Source: Thauera humireducens (GTDB taxonomy: Bacteria > Pseudomonadota > Gammaproteobacteria > Burkholderiales > Rhodocyclaceae). Taken from it: a stretch of DNA of 64,000 nucleotides. How positions within the stretch are numbered: position 1 is the stretch's first letter; each line of letters begins with the position of its first letter. Below are positions 36,121 through 48,003 of the stretch, piece by piece. The stretch is taken from positions 1,984,001 through 2,048,000 of the forward strand of contig NZ_CP014646.1 in assembly GCF_001051995.2 (NCBI RefSeq), in the 5' to 3' direction. Made by a program: the position numbers and the translations under genes. A model generated the notes under the pieces. It was not told the DNA's origin. It did no database searches and saw only the letters and a list, made by a program, of their open reading frames with translations.

Positions 36121-37413
36121 TCAGCGTGCCAGTGCCATGGGCTGCTGGCTGCGCGCGACGTAGGCGTCGACGAAGGCCAGCGGGTTGGCGAGCAGACGGT
36201 CCTTCCAGTCGCCGAGCCTGACCTGGCCGTGGATCAGGCCGCGCAGCGCGCCCACGTGCTGGGTCAGGCCGATGGCGGTGGCGCCGACCAGCACGTCGTC
36301 CTTGAACTGCAGGCTCAGGTAGCGGTAGCGCGCCTCGTCGACCAGCTCGACACCGCTGCCGCCGGCATCGGGTTTCTCACCCCACCACTGGCCGAAGGAC
36401 GAGGAGATCAGGCCCAGCGTGTCGAGCACGTTGATCGCCAGCACGCCATTGAGCTTCGTGTCCCTGAAGGTGGCACCACGCGCCATGTTCATCGCCGCGA
36501 TGCGCGCCTGGTCGGCGGCGTTGGGCTGGATGGCGGCGACGAGGTGCGCGCCGGTGAAGAGATCCGGCGCCTCGGCCACGTCACCGGCGGCGAAGATGCC
36601 GGGCACCGAGGTTTCCATGCGGTCATCGACGAGCACGCCCTTGGCGACATGCACGGGGGTTTCCTCCAGAAAGCCGACATTGGGCGCGACACCCGCGGCG
36701 ACGATGACGAGGTCGCAGTCCAGACGGTCGCCGGTGGACAAGGTTACCGCCAGTGGTGCGTCGGCACCGACTTCGCTGCCGCGGTCGATGCGCTGCACGC
36801 CCGCCGAGGTGAGGACCCGGATGCCCTTGTCCTCGACCCAGCGCTTGATCATGCCCCCGGCCTTGGGCGTCATCATGCGCGGCACCATGCGGTCGCCCAT
36901 TTCCACCACGGTGAGCTGCACGCCGCGTTTGGCCAGCGCCTCCATGATGATGCAGCCGATGAAACCCGCACCGAGCTGCAGCACGCGCGCGCCCGGCCTG
37001 GCATGGGCGGCGATCGCGCGTGCATCGGCCAGCGTCCAGCAGGTCTGCACCTCGGGCAGAGCGACGCCGGGAATCGGCGGGCGCACCGGATGCGAACCGG
37101 TGGCGATCAGCAGACGGTCGTAGCTTTCGAAATGACCGTCATCGAACAGCACGGAGCGCTTGTCGGTGTTGAGCGCCACCGCGCGGCCACGCATCTGGCG
37201 GATGCGCAGGCGCTCGAAATGGTCGGCGCCCTTGCGCAGATACGTGCCCGCCTCGTCGATGTTGCCTTCGAGCAGGTAGGGAATGGCCATGCGCGAATAT
37301 GGCGGTGCATCCTCGTGACCGACCATGACGATCTCGTCCTGCGGCGCGGCCTTGCGCAGGGTTTCGGCGGCCACGACGCCCGCCGGGCCGTTGCCGAGAA
37401 TCAGGTGTTTCAT
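36121..37413 (-). CDS. FAD-dependent NAD(P)-disulfide-type oxidoreductase of the aor operon
   Basis: A 430-aa flavoprotein: FAD site MKHLILGNGPAGVVAAETLR, DRLLIATGSHPVRPPIPG, the NAD site VLQLGAGFIGCIIMEALAKR and the second FAD motif GIFAAGDVAEAPDLFTG. This corresponds to the third subunit of Aromatoleum-type AOR complexes, which couples the enzyme to NAD. It begins 133 nt downstream of aorB and ends 8 nt before the MoaD-like gene. Start at 37413 is fixed by the FAD motif. Confidence 0.92.
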   Translation of the reverse strand: MKHLILGNGPAGVVAAETLRKAAPQDEIVMVGHEDAPPYSRMAIPYLLEGNIDEAGTYLRKGADHFERLRIRQMRGRAVALNTDKRSVLFDDGHFESYDRLLIATGSHPVRPPIPGVALPEVQTCWTLADARAIAAHARPGARVLQLGAGFIGCIIMEALAKRGVQLTVVEMGDRMVPRMMTPKAGGMIKRWVEDKGIRVLTSAGVQRIDRGSEVGADAPLAVTLSTGDRLDCDLVIVAAGVAPNVGFLEETPVHVAKGVLVDDRMETSVPGIFAAGDVAEAPDLFTGAHLVAAIQPNAADQARIAAMNMARGATFRDTKLNGVLAINVLDTLGLISSSFGQWWGEKPDAGGSGVELVDEARYRYLSLQFKDDVLVGATAIGLTQHVGALRGLIHGQVRLGDWKDRLLANPLAFVDAYVARSQQPMALAR

Positions 37414-37546
37414 TGGAGCATCCTCAAGCCAGACGCGCCCCGCGGCACAGGGCCGGGTGTGGCGCGCAGACCCGCTGGCCTGCGCGCCCGCGCGATTCGA
37501 ACCCGCAGCGCGGACACCCCGGGGGCGCCCGCGCGCGCTCACACGC

Positions 37547-39394
37547 TCACAGCCCCAGACGCGCCCGCGTCTCGGCGGTCGGCTGGCCCTCGGGCGTCCA
37601 GCCACGCACCTGGTAGTACTCGGGCAGCATCTTCGCCAGGCCGTTGACCAGCCCCTTGGCGGGGCCCGTCTTGGCCGGTTCCTGCGTCAGGCGCGGCGGC
37701 AGGTTGTCGTCCCTGGCGGTGAAGCCGGCAGCGTTGTTGAACATGCGCTCCATGTTCCAGATGCGCTCGCCGACCTCGTTCAGCTTCTCCATGCTCCAGT
37801 CGCCCTCGCAGGCGGCAGCCACCTGCGGCTGCACGTCGGCCAGGGTCCAAGCGAAGCTGGTGAACACGCAGATGCCGGCCGAATCGAACACCGCGGTGGC
37901 ATCCTGGAAGGCCTTCACCAGCTCGGGCTTGCCGTCGGTGGTGAGCGGATCGGTCTTGACCGGGATGCCGAGCACTTCGGACGCCACGGTGTAGCCGCGC
38001 AGGTGGCAGGCGCCGCGGTTGGAGGTGGCGTAGGCCAGCCCCATGCCCTGGATGCCGCGCGAGTCGTAGGCGGGGAATTCCTGGCCCTTCACGCTCATCG
38101 ACAGCTCGGGACGGCCGTACTTCTCGCACAGGCGCTTGCTGCCCATGCCGAGCTCCTTGCCGAAACCCTCGCCCACCGCGGTCATCTCGACCATCTTCGC
38201 CAGCGCCTCGGCCGAACCGAAAGGCGCCGGAATGCCGATCTTCTCGTCGTTGAGGATGCCCAGCTCGTAGAGCTCCATCGCCGCGCCGACGGTGGCGCCG
38301 AAGGAGATCGGGTCCATGCCCTGCTCGTTGCAGATCAGGTTGGCGTACTGCAGCGCCTCGAGGTCGCCCACGCCATTGGCCGCACCGAGCGCCCACGCGG
38401 CCTCGTACTCCAGGCCGCCCGAGGCCCCCCAGTACTTCGGGCTGTTCTTGACGGTGAAGTGCCCCTTGTCGATTTCCGAGATGCGACCGCAGGCGATGGT
38501 GCAGCCGAAGCAGGCGGCATTGGTGACGAGGTGGGTCTTGCCATCGGACTCGCGCTTCTCGTGCATCGCCTCGGCGGAAATCTTCGAGGCATCCTCGAAC
38601 TGCACGTCGCGGTGGTTGCGGGTGGGCAGCGCGCCGATCTCGTTGATCACGTTCATCAGCACCTGGGTGCCGTACTTGGGCAGCCCCTGGCCGGTCACGG
38701 CGTTGTCGGCGAGCACCTTCTTGGCGTCGTTAGTCGCCTTGAGGAAGGCGCCGAAGTCCTTGATGCCCGACACGCCCTTGGTGCCGCGGATGGCCACCGC
38801 CTTCAGGTTCTTCGAGCCCATCACCGCGCCCACGCCGGAACGGCCGGCCGCGCGATGCAGGTCATTGACCACACAGGCATACAGCACCTGGTTCTCGCCC
38901 GCCTTGCCGATCGACGAGATGCGCACGAGCGGGTCCTGCAGCTCGTCCTTGATCTGCTCCTCGGTCTCCCAGCAGCTCTTGCCCCACAGGCCGGACGCGT
39001 CGCGCAATTCGGCCTTGTCGTTCTCGATGTAGAGCCACACCGGCTTCGCCGCCTTGCCCTCGAAGATCACCATGTCCCAGCCGGCGAACTTCATTTCGGC
39101 GCCGAAGAAGCCGCCCGAGTTCGAACAGGCGATGGCACCCGTCAGCGGCCCCTTGGTGACGACGGTGTAGCGCCCGCCGGTCGAGGCCATGGTGCCGGTG
39201 AGCGGTCCGGTGGCCATGATCATCTTGTTGTCGGGCGACAGCGGATCGACCTTGGGGTCGATCTCGGACACCAGGTACTTGGTGGCCAGGCCGCGCGAGC
39301 CAAGATAGTCGTCGGCCCACTGCATGTTCAGCGGTTCTTCCGTACAGGTGCCGGCCGTGAGGTTCACCCGCAGGATCTTGCGATTCCATCCCAT
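37547..39394 (-). CDS. aorB: Tungsten-containing aldehyde:ferredoxin oxidoreductase
   Basis: A 615-aa enzyme oxidising aldehydes to carboxylic acids, with a tungsten bis-pyranopterin cofactor and one [4Fe-4S] cluster. It starts MGWNRKILRVNLTAGTCTEE, as AOR-family proteins do. Cofactor-binding blocks are TGTMASTGGRYTVV and SGGFFGAEMKFAGWD; cluster cysteines are at 295, 298 and 302 (CFGCTIAC), with a fourth in GICVFTSFAW. The length matches the family. The gene lies 12 nt after aorA. It can serve acetaldehyde or aromatic aldehyde oxidation; the neighbouring alcohol-oxidation genes suggest the former, but the substrate range cannot be read from sequence. Confidence 0.96.
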   Translation of the reverse strand: MGWNRKILRVNLTAGTCTEEPLNMQWADDYLGSRGLATKYLVSEIDPKVDPLSPDNKMIMATGPLTGTMASTGGRYTVVTKGPLTGAIACSNSGGFFGAEMKFAGWDMVIFEGKAAKPVWLYIENDKAELRDASGLWGKSCWETEEQIKDELQDPLVRISSIGKAGENQVLYACVVNDLHRAAGRSGVGAVMGSKNLKAVAIRGTKGVSGIKDFGAFLKATNDAKKVLADNAVTGQGLPKYGTQVLMNVINEIGALPTRNHRDVQFEDASKISAEAMHEKRESDGKTHLVTNAACFGCTIACGRISEIDKGHFTVKNSPKYWGASGGLEYEAAWALGAANGVGDLEALQYANLICNEQGMDPISFGATVGAAMELYELGILNDEKIGIPAPFGSAEALAKMVEMTAVGEGFGKELGMGSKRLCEKYGRPELSMSVKGQEFPAYDSRGIQGMGLAYATSNRGACHLRGYTVASEVLGIPVKTDPLTTDGKPELVKAFQDATAVFDSAGICVFTSFAWTLADVQPQVAAACEGDWSMEKLNEVGERIWNMERMFNNAAGFTARDDNLPPRLTQEPAKTGPAKGLVNGLAKMLPEYYQVRGWTPEGQPTAETRARLGL

Positions 39395-39406
39395 GATCCG
39401 TCCTCC

Positions 39407-39886
39407 TCAGGCAGCGGCCGAAGCCGGAGTGTTGGCCTTGGCGGCCCAGGCGCGCATCCTGTCGATGCCGGTCCAGTCGGCATCGACATACGTGATGGCG
39501 CCGGTCGGACAGGCGCTGGCGCAGGCGGGGTTGCCCTCGCACAGATCGCACTTCTGCACCTTGCCGGTATCCTGGTTGTAATTGATGGTGCCGAACGGAC
39601 AGGCGATCGTGCACACCTTGCAGCCCACACAGGTGTCCTCGAACACCATCTTGGCGCCGGTCGACAGGTCGATGCGGATCGCATCCACCGGACAGGAATT
39701 CAGGCACCAGGCCTCGGTGCACTGCGTACAGGTGTAGGGAACCTTGCGGCCCTCGTGTTCGAAGTTGAACACCTTGATGCGCGACTTGCTCGGATTGATG
39801 ACCCCGGTGTGCTCGTAGGAACAGGCCATCTCGCATTGCAGACAGCCGGTGCACTTCGCGGGATCAATGTGCAGTGCTTTCCACAT
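39407..39886 (-). CDS. aorA: Four-cluster ferredoxin subunit of AOR
   Basis: A 159-aa polyferredoxin with sixteen cysteines in four groups: CTGCLQCEMAC, CTQCTEAWCLNSCP, CVGCKVCTIACP and CDLCEGNPACASACP. It carries electrons from AorB to the flavoprotein and is typical of Aromatoleum-type AOR. Start at 39886 has GAGGAG upstream and gives MWKALHIDPAKCTGC. Confidence 0.94.
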   Translation of the reverse strand: MWKALHIDPAKCTGCLQCEMACSYEHTGVINPSKSRIKVFNFEHEGRKVPYTCTQCTEAWCLNSCPVDAIRIDLSTGAKMVFEDTCVGCKVCTIACPFGTINYNQDTGKVQKCDLCEGNPACASACPTGAITYVDADWTGIDRMRAWAAKANTPASAAA

Positions 39887-39981
39887 CGATCGTCTCCTCG
39901 TTCTTTCCTTGGTTTGCAGCCGCTTTTCGCATGCGGACGCCGCTGCCGGACAAACCGGTCTGCGCCGTTCGATCCGCACAC

Positions 39982-40006
39982 AGGCAGTTCAGAGATCGAA
40001 CTGCCT
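39982..40006 (-). promoter_or_regulatory. Palindromic operator candidate of the aor operon
   Basis: AGGCAGTTC and GAACTGCCT (39982-39990, 39998-40006) form a perfect 9-bp inverted repeat with a 7-nt spacer, about 100 nt upstream of aorA and just downstream of the promoter below. It suits a repressor site or a leader hairpin. Confidence 0.6.
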
Positions 40007-40017
40007 ATGAAACTCAG

Positions 40018-40045
40018 AGCATATGTTGCGTCCATCAAAGGTCAA
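40018..40045 (-). promoter_or_regulatory. Sigma-70-type promoter of the aor operon
   Basis: On the minus strand TTGACC (complement of 40040-40045) and TATGCT (complement of 40018-40023) are separated by 16 nt. Transcription would start near 40011 and run into the palindrome at 39982-40006. Confidence 0.5.
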
Positions 40046-40076
40046 CCCGGGAATACCCCTTTTTACGTAAAAGGAA

Positions 40077-42095
<2,019 letters not shown>

Positions 42096-42219
42096 GTTCT
42101 TGTCTCCACCATCGGCCGCCGTACCGTGCGCAATCGCCGGCATTGCCACCTGCCTTTTGGACATTGTTCGGACCGGATCGCTTCACATTGGATGCTTCCG
42201 ATTCTTTATAGGAGAGTAA

Positions 42220-42235
42220 TGCAAGACCTTTGCCA
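42220..42235 (-). promoter_or_regulatory. Sigma-54 promoter of the activator gene
   Basis: The minus strand reads TGGCAAAGGTCTTGCA, a -24/-12 element with correct spacing, 125 nt before the activator ATG. Confidence 0.8.
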
Positions 42236-42265
42236 CCGGTTAACGCTTGCATTTTGGGCGCGCAA

Positions 42266-42307
42266 TGGAGCACATGGAGCAGCTGGCGACCTGCTCCATG
42301 TGCTCCA
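42266..42307. promoter_or_regulatory. Activator binding palindrome (UAS)
   Basis: Two perfect 17-bp arms (42266-42282 and 42291-42307) face each other across 8 nt; each arm holds two TGGAGCA (or TGCTCCA) boxes 2 nt apart. It lies 31 bp upstream of the -24/-12 element at 42220-42235, between the activator gene and the DUF779 gene. Confidence 0.8.
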
Positions 42308-42376
42308 GTTGCGCCATCTGACACTGCGCGAGGTCTGCAGGCGCTGGCTGTCGATACGGCTGCGGACCGGGGCCGG

Positions 42377-42757
42377 TCAACGGCCCCGCAACCGGTCCTC
42401 GTCCTCGATCGCCGCCATCTCGGCATCGTCGAACAGCCGCGACCGGGTATGAAAGGCCTTGCCGGTATTGCCTTCCAGCGAGAAGGTCCCGCCGTGGCCG
42501 TCGACGACGTCGATGATCAGTTGCGTGTGCTTCCAGTATTCATACTGCGAGGCACTGATGTAGAAGGGCACGCCGCCGATGGCGCCCAGATGCACGTCGT
42601 GGGGGCCGATCGTGAGGTCGGTGGGCAGGTAGCAGTTCGCCGCGCTGTTGTCGCAACAGCCGCCGGACTGGTGGAACATCAGCTCGGGGCCATACTCGGC
42701 CTTGAGCTGCGCGATCAGCTCCAGCGCCGCAGGCGTGGCAATGACACGTTCGACCAT
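42377..42757 (-). CDS. DUF779 protein, aldehyde dehydrogenase-associated
   Basis: A 126-aa protein of the DUF779 family: ELIAQLKAEYGPELMFHQSG, then GGCCDNSAANCYLP with the vicinal cysteines, and YWKHTQLIIDVVDGHGGTFS. It habitually accompanies AcoD/ExaC-type aldehyde dehydrogenase genes; the biochemical role is unknown, and the Cys-Cys pair suggests metal or redox chemistry. It has a strong ribosome site (GGAGGA), and an intrinsic terminator precedes it, so it receives read-through from the dehydrogenase gene. Confidence 0.92.
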   Translation of the reverse strand: MVERVIATPAALELIAQLKAEYGPELMFHQSGGCCDNSAANCYLPTDLTIGPHDVHLGAIGGVPFYISASQYEYWKHTQLIIDVVDGHGGTFSLEGNTGKAFHTRSRLFDDAEMAAIEDEDRLRGR

Positions 42758-42777
42758 GGCTTCGTCCTCCGCAATGC

Positions 42778-42803
42778 AAAAAAGGGGGCGGTCGCCCGCC
42801 CCC
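42778..42803 (-). terminator. Intrinsic terminator between aldehyde dehydrogenase and DUF779 genes
   Basis: On the minus strand a perfect 8-bp GC stem (42784-42791 with 42796-42803) and 4-nt loop are followed by six T. It lies 44 nt past the dehydrogenase stop and should reduce expression of the DUF779 gene relative to the dehydrogenase. Confidence 0.85.
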
Positions 42804-42846
42804 GAGGAGATGCCCCGGACAGGGCATGGGGAGAGAGGACGGTCGC

Positions 42847-44367
<1,521 letters not shown>

Positions 44368-44422
44368 GATCAGTCTCCTCGTGTGATGTGTCATCGGGCG
44401 TCGATCGCCACGGGCAGCATTC

Positions 44423-44438
44423 AGCATGGCTCGTGCCA
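44423..44438 (-). promoter_or_regulatory. Sigma-54 promoter of the aldehyde dehydrogenase gene
   Basis: The minus strand reads TGGCACGAGCCATGCT: a perfect -24 box and a -12 box with one mismatch (ATGCT), at correct spacing. Confidence 0.75.
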
Positions 44439-44508
44439 GCCGCCTCGCCCCTCTACAAATCAAGCACTTAGAAACAATCCAGCGTTCCTTCGCCGCGTCA
44501 CAGGCATT

Positions 44509-44639
44509 TGGAGCATGTCAGTCCTGAGCATCTGCTCCAGAAGGCCGGCGTCGCTGGAGCAATGGCGCGCCTGCTCCACGATGCTCCATCCCGCCCTGCG
44601 GTAGCAGGTGCTCCGGACGTGTTCGGAACGCATGGAGCA
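44509..44639. promoter_or_regulatory. Cluster of activator sites between divergent operons
   Basis: Six exact TGGAGCA/TGCTCCA boxes occur at 44509-44515, 44533-44539, 44555-44561, 44572-44578, 44582-44588 and 44633-44639, plus one imperfect box at 44609-44615. Another exact box lies at 44832-44838. They sit between the two outward-facing sigma-54 promoters (44423-44438 minus, 44767-44782 plus), so one cluster can serve both. The 400-bp gap holds no gene. Confidence 0.75.
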
Positions 44640-44766
44640 GAGCGCGCCTGCCAATGCCGGCTGCCGTACATCGGCCATCCGCAAGCGCACCACGCGCTGC
44701 AACCCGCGCCAGCGCAAGGCTTGCAGCGCGAACGTCCGGTCCCGGCCTTCGCTTGCGCCATCCGAG

Positions 44767-44782
44767 TGGCACAGCCATTGCA
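44767..44782 (+). promoter_or_regulatory. Sigma-54 promoter of the cytochrome c operon
   Basis: TGGCACAGCCATTGCA matches the -24/-12 consensus with correct spacing, 85 nt before the cytochrome ATG. Confidence 0.85.
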
Positions 44783-44867
44783 CCCCTGCGGCAGGCCGGC
44801 CGCTGCGGGGTCGAGGCTTCGCTCCCGCGGCTGCTCCAGATCGACCAGTACAACAACGGAGGAAGAC

Positions 44868-45305
44868 ATGACCCATTCCCTCAACGGCTGCCGCAGCCTG
44901 CGAACGACCATCCTCGCGGCCACGCTGTCGGCCTGCGCTGCCCTTGCCCATGCGCACGGCGACGTCACGCCGCAGGCGGTCGACACCTCGGCGCTGAAGC
45001 AGATCGGCGGCGACTGGCTGGAACAGAACCCCTACCGCAAGAACCCCGACGCCATCCGCATCGGCGATTCCGCCTACAACCAGAACTGCGCCCGCTGCCA
45101 CGGGCTGGGCGCGGTTTCCGGCGGCATCGCGCCGGACCTGCGCATGCTGCCGCTCGGCGACGAAGGCGACGAGTACTTCATCCAGCGCATCCGCAACGGC
45201 GTGACCCGCAACGGCGCGGTCTACATGCCGCCCTTCGAAGGCACGCTGACGCAGGAAGCGATGTGGGCGATCCGCGCCTGGCTGGAGACCGTCCATGAAG
45301 AATGA
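44868..45305 (+). CDS. Periplasmic cytochrome c-550 (PedF-like)
   Basis: A 145-aa c-type cytochrome. A signal peptide (about 1-29, ending ALAHA) is followed by HGDVTPQAVDTSALKQIGGD, typical of PedF-type cytochromes. The single haem motif is CARCH, and the distal Met is in YMPPFEGTLT. It accepts electrons from PQQ-dependent alcohol dehydrogenase in the periplasm. A strong ribosome site (CGGAGGA) precedes the ATG, and the stop overlaps the next gene by 11 nt. Confidence 0.93.
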   Translation: MTHSLNGCRSLRTTILAATLSACAALAHAHGDVTPQAVDTSALKQIGGDWLEQNPYRKNPDAIRIGDSAYNQNCARCHGLGAVSGGIAPDLRMLPLGDEGDEYFIQRIRNGVTRNGAVYMPPFEGTLTQEAMWAIRAWLETVHEE

Positions 45306-46152
45306 CCGCCGCCGCCTCCTGCTGGCCGCCGGTGCCGTGCTCGCCCAGGCCGCCCTGCCCGGTGCCGCCCGTGCGCTCGCCGCGGACACCACGGTCGAAA
45401 CGCAGCAGCCCGGCGCACTGCGCATCGCGGTGTATGCCGACTTCCCGCCCTACTCGGCGCGCGGCAAGGGCGTGGATGTGGCGCTCGGCAAGGCGCTGGC
45501 CGAGAAGCTCGGACTGCGCGCCGAATTCGTCGAGTTCCCCCCCGGCGAAGACATGGGCGACGACCTGCGCAACATGGTGTGGCGCGGCCACTATCTCGGC
45601 ACGCGTCCGGGCGACTTGATGCTGCACGTGCCCGTCGATGCGCGCTTCGCCGCACAGCACGACAAGGTGAAGATTTTCGGCCCCTACCACCTCGAGACCA
45701 TGGCCATCGCCCGCAACCCGGCACGTGTGCCGCCGGTCGCCGGATCGGCCGCGGTGGGGCTGGAGGTCTTCACCCGCGAAGCGATCGGCGCCGAGGTGGA
45801 CACGCACGCCAGCGACTTCCTGCTGCACGTGCTCAACGGCCGCCTGCGCGAGCAGGTACGGCACTTCCGTTCGCTCGCCGAAGCCGTCGAGGCGATGCGG
45901 CGCGGGGAGGTCGCCGCCGTAATGGGCACGCACACCGAACTGCAGGGCGCGCTGGGTGGCGAGGGCAACTTCGCCCTCGACCGCCTAACGCTGCCCGAGA
46001 TGCGCGCCAGCCAGTGGCCGATCGGCATGGCGGTGAAGGCCGATGCCGGACCGCTGGCCGATGCGCTGGCGGGCGCGCTCGCCGAGTTGCAGCGCTCCGG
46101 CGCGCTTGCCCGGCTCTATGCCGAACACGGCCTGAGCCTCAACACGCCCTGA
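45295..46152 (+). CDS. Quinoprotein-associated periplasmic solute-binding protein
   Basis: A 285-aa exported protein with a twin-arginine-like leader (MKNDRRRLLLAAGAVLAQ...) and an SBP_bac_3-type fold (ALRIAVYADFPPYSARGKGV, then GVDVALGKALAEKLGL). Such proteins accompany PQQ-dependent dehydrogenases (MoxJ-like) and are thought to assist enzyme maturation or cytochrome interaction rather than transport. There is no ABC permease nearby, which supports that view. Confidence 0.88.
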   Translation: MKNDRRRLLLAAGAVLAQAALPGAARALAADTTVETQQPGALRIAVYADFPPYSARGKGVDVALGKALAEKLGLRAEFVEFPPGEDMGDDLRNMVWRGHYLGTRPGDLMLHVPVDARFAAQHDKVKIFGPYHLETMAIARNPARVPPVAGSAAVGLEVFTREAIGAEVDTHASDFLLHVLNGRLREQVRHFRSLAEAVEAMRRGEVAAVMGTHTELQGALGGEGNFALDRLTLPEMRASQWPIGMAVKADAGPLADALAGALAELQRSGALARLYAEHGLSLNTP

Positions 46153-46208
46153 GCTCGAGAACCTTTTCCACCCGCAGCAAAACGACAACACAAAGAGGAG
46201 ACAACACG

Positions 46209-47102
46209 ATGAATCCATCCAAGCGCCTGCGCACCGCCCTCGCCCGCAGCGCCCTCGCCGGCTATGCGCTGGCCGCGTCCGGGGCCGCCTCGGCCCTCGA
46301 CGTCGATGCCGGCGACTACACCGCGCTGCCCGAAGGCACGCAGCTCGCGCTGGTGTACTACCAGCATGCCGAGATCGACCATCTCTACGCCGACGGTCGC
46401 AAGGGGCCGGGCAAGCTCAGCACCGATGCGGCCTTGTTCCGCTACGTCTACTTCACCCGCATCGGCGACTACATCATCGACCCGCAGATCATCGTCCCCT
46501 ACGTCGGCATCGACGCCAAGGGCGCGCTGGCCGATGCCGGTGTCAACAGCCCGAGCGGCTTCGGCGACACCCTGCTCGGCGCCACGCTGTGGCTGCACAA
46601 CGACCCGAAGGCGGGCGACTACTTCGGCCTCACCTATTTCCTGTCGGTGCCCACCGGCGACTACGACCGCCACGACGCCCTCAACATCGGCGCCGACCGC
46701 TACAGCCACATCCTGCAGGCCGGCTACATCAAGCGCCTGAGCCCGAAGTGGACGATGGACCTGGTGCTGGACGCCACGATTCACGGCGACAACAAGAAGG
46801 CCAACGCCGCCGGCGACACGCTGGAGCAGGACACGACCTGGCAAGCCCAGGCCTGGCTGCGCTACCACGTGTCGGACACGCTCGACCTGCGCGCCAGCGT
46901 GTCGCGCTACTGGGGCGGCGAGACGAAACTGGGCGGCGTGTCGCAGGACGATGAAACGAATCGCTCGAAGTTCACGATCGGTACGGCCTGGTTCGTCGAA
47001 CCCAGCCTGCAGCTGATCGCCAACGTCGGTCGCGACATCTCGGTGGACAACGGCGCCAAGGAAGACAGCCGGCTCAACCTGCGCCTGCTGAAGGTGTTCT
47101 GA
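46209..47102 (+). CDS. Outer-membrane channel of the MetA-pathway (phenol degradation) type
   Basis: A 297-aa protein with a signal peptide (about 1-29) and alternating beta-strands ending in Phe, as outer-membrane barrels do. Blocks such as YYQHAEIDHLYADGRKGPGK, YFGLTYFLSVPTGDYDRHDA and a final LNLRLLKVF match the Phenol_MetA_deg/SphA-like family. Third gene of the sigma-54 operon, followed by a strong terminator. It may admit alcohols or related substrates. Confidence 0.85.
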   Translation: MNPSKRLRTALARSALAGYALAASGAASALDVDAGDYTALPEGTQLALVYYQHAEIDHLYADGRKGPGKLSTDAALFRYVYFTRIGDYIIDPQIIVPYVGIDAKGALADAGVNSPSGFGDTLLGATLWLHNDPKAGDYFGLTYFLSVPTGDYDRHDALNIGADRYSHILQAGYIKRLSPKWTMDLVLDATIHGDNKKANAAGDTLEQDTTWQAQAWLRYHVSDTLDLRASVSRYWGGETKLGGVSQDDETNRSKFTIGTAWFVEPSLQLIANVGRDISVDNGAKEDSRLNLRLLKVF

Positions 47103-47108
47103 GCATCC

Positions 47109-47137
47109 GCCGGCGGACCGTGCATCGGTCCGCCGGC
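47109..47137 (+). terminator. Terminator of the cytochrome c operon
   Basis: A perfect 12-bp stem (47109-47120 with 47126-47137) with a 5-nt loop; CTGAGCGGGCTTTT follows. Confidence 0.8.
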
Positions 47138-47165
47138 CTGAGCGGGCTTTTGCGCCGGCGCGTTT

Positions 47166-47744
47166 TCAGTCGTCCGCGCGCATCCGCCCGACCACCGTCA
47201 GCGCATCGCCGTCGGCACGCAACACTACGATCTCGCCCGACGCCGGAACGATGCCGCTGAGCGCGGTGATGTTGACCTGATGCGTGACGAGCACCAGCGG
47301 CCCCTGCGCGGGCGCGCCCGACGCCAGCTCGCGCGCGATCAGCGCACGCACTTCGGCCGTCTGCACGGCTTCGCGCGCCCCGTCGCGGAAGAAGGAATTC
47401 AGCCCGGCGAATGGCGTGATCTCGCCCAGGTCCAGCAAGCGCGCGGTATCGAGGCAGCGGCACCACTGGCTGGCGTAGACGCGCGCGGCGGCGATACCCT
47501 GCGCCCGAAAACGCTCGCCGATGCGCCGCGCCTCGTCACGACCCACCGCCGACAGGTTGCGCTGGGTAGCGCAGTCCTCGACCTTGAACCCGTCCGGGTC
47601 ACCCACCCCCGGCGCGGTGGCATGGCGCATCAGCGCGACATGTCCGCCGCCGCGCAGCGCGGCCCACAAGGCATCCGCCGCCAGCACGGGGGCGGCGGCG
47701 AGGAGGCTGGCAAGGAGGAGCGTGGTGGCGACAAGGGCATTCAT
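47166..47744 (-). CDS. Exported histidine-phosphatase-family protein
   Basis: A 192-aa protein with a signal peptide (MNALVATTLLLASLLAAAPV...) and the phosphoglycerate mutase/SixA-like core: VALMRHATAPG carries the catalytic RHA/G, and the second His is in LVLVTHQVNITALSG. The CATQRNLSAVGRDEARRIGE block is typical of periplasmic members. Substrate unknown. Its start overlaps the stop of the preceding small gene (ATGA). Confidence 0.9.
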   Translation of the reverse strand: MNALVATTLLLASLLAAAPVLAADALWAALRGGGHVALMRHATAPGVGDPDGFKVEDCATQRNLSAVGRDEARRIGERFRAQGIAAARVYASQWCRCLDTARLLDLGEITPFAGLNSFFRDGAREAVQTAEVRALIARELASGAPAQGPLVLVTHQVNITALSGIVPASGEIVVLRADGDALTVVGRMRADD

Positions 47745-47989
47745 GTGCCCTCTGACACGCACCCTGGCGCCGAGTTTTCCGCCGGGCGCAGCACACCGCT
47801 TGCCTGCAGGCGGCTCGGGCTCCAGCCCGCGCCGAACAGGATCATGCGCGTGTTCAGGTCCTCGCGCAGGCGGGGATCGGCCTCGCTGCCGAGGTCGTGC
47901 AGGCGCTTGTCGAGGATCGCGACGTAGCGCAGGGGCGGCGGCTGCGGGAAAGCACCCGACGCCCGCGGGGAAATGGCCAGTGCGTTCAC
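47741..47989 (-). CDS. Unknown 82-aa protein
   Basis: Reading from a GTG at 47989, preceded by GAGGGAGG, the product is VNALAISPRASGAFPQ followed by LRYVAILDKRLHDLGSEADP and a C-terminal tail. The ATGA overlap with the phosphatase gene, and the contiguous operon with the solenoid gene, argue for a real gene. No family recognised; the start is uncertain. Confidence 0.45.
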   Translation of the reverse strand: MNALAISPRASGAFPQPPPLRYVAILDKRLHDLGSEADPRLREDLNTRMILFGAGWSPSRLQASGVLRPAENSAPGCVSEGT

Positions 47990-48003
47990 CTCCGACCCCT
48001 CCC

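Noticed and set aside
45295..46152. Amino-acid ABC transporter binding protein
   Set aside because: The fold matches, but no permease or ATPase is nearby and the operon is quinoprotein-related, so a MoxJ-like accessory role is preferred.
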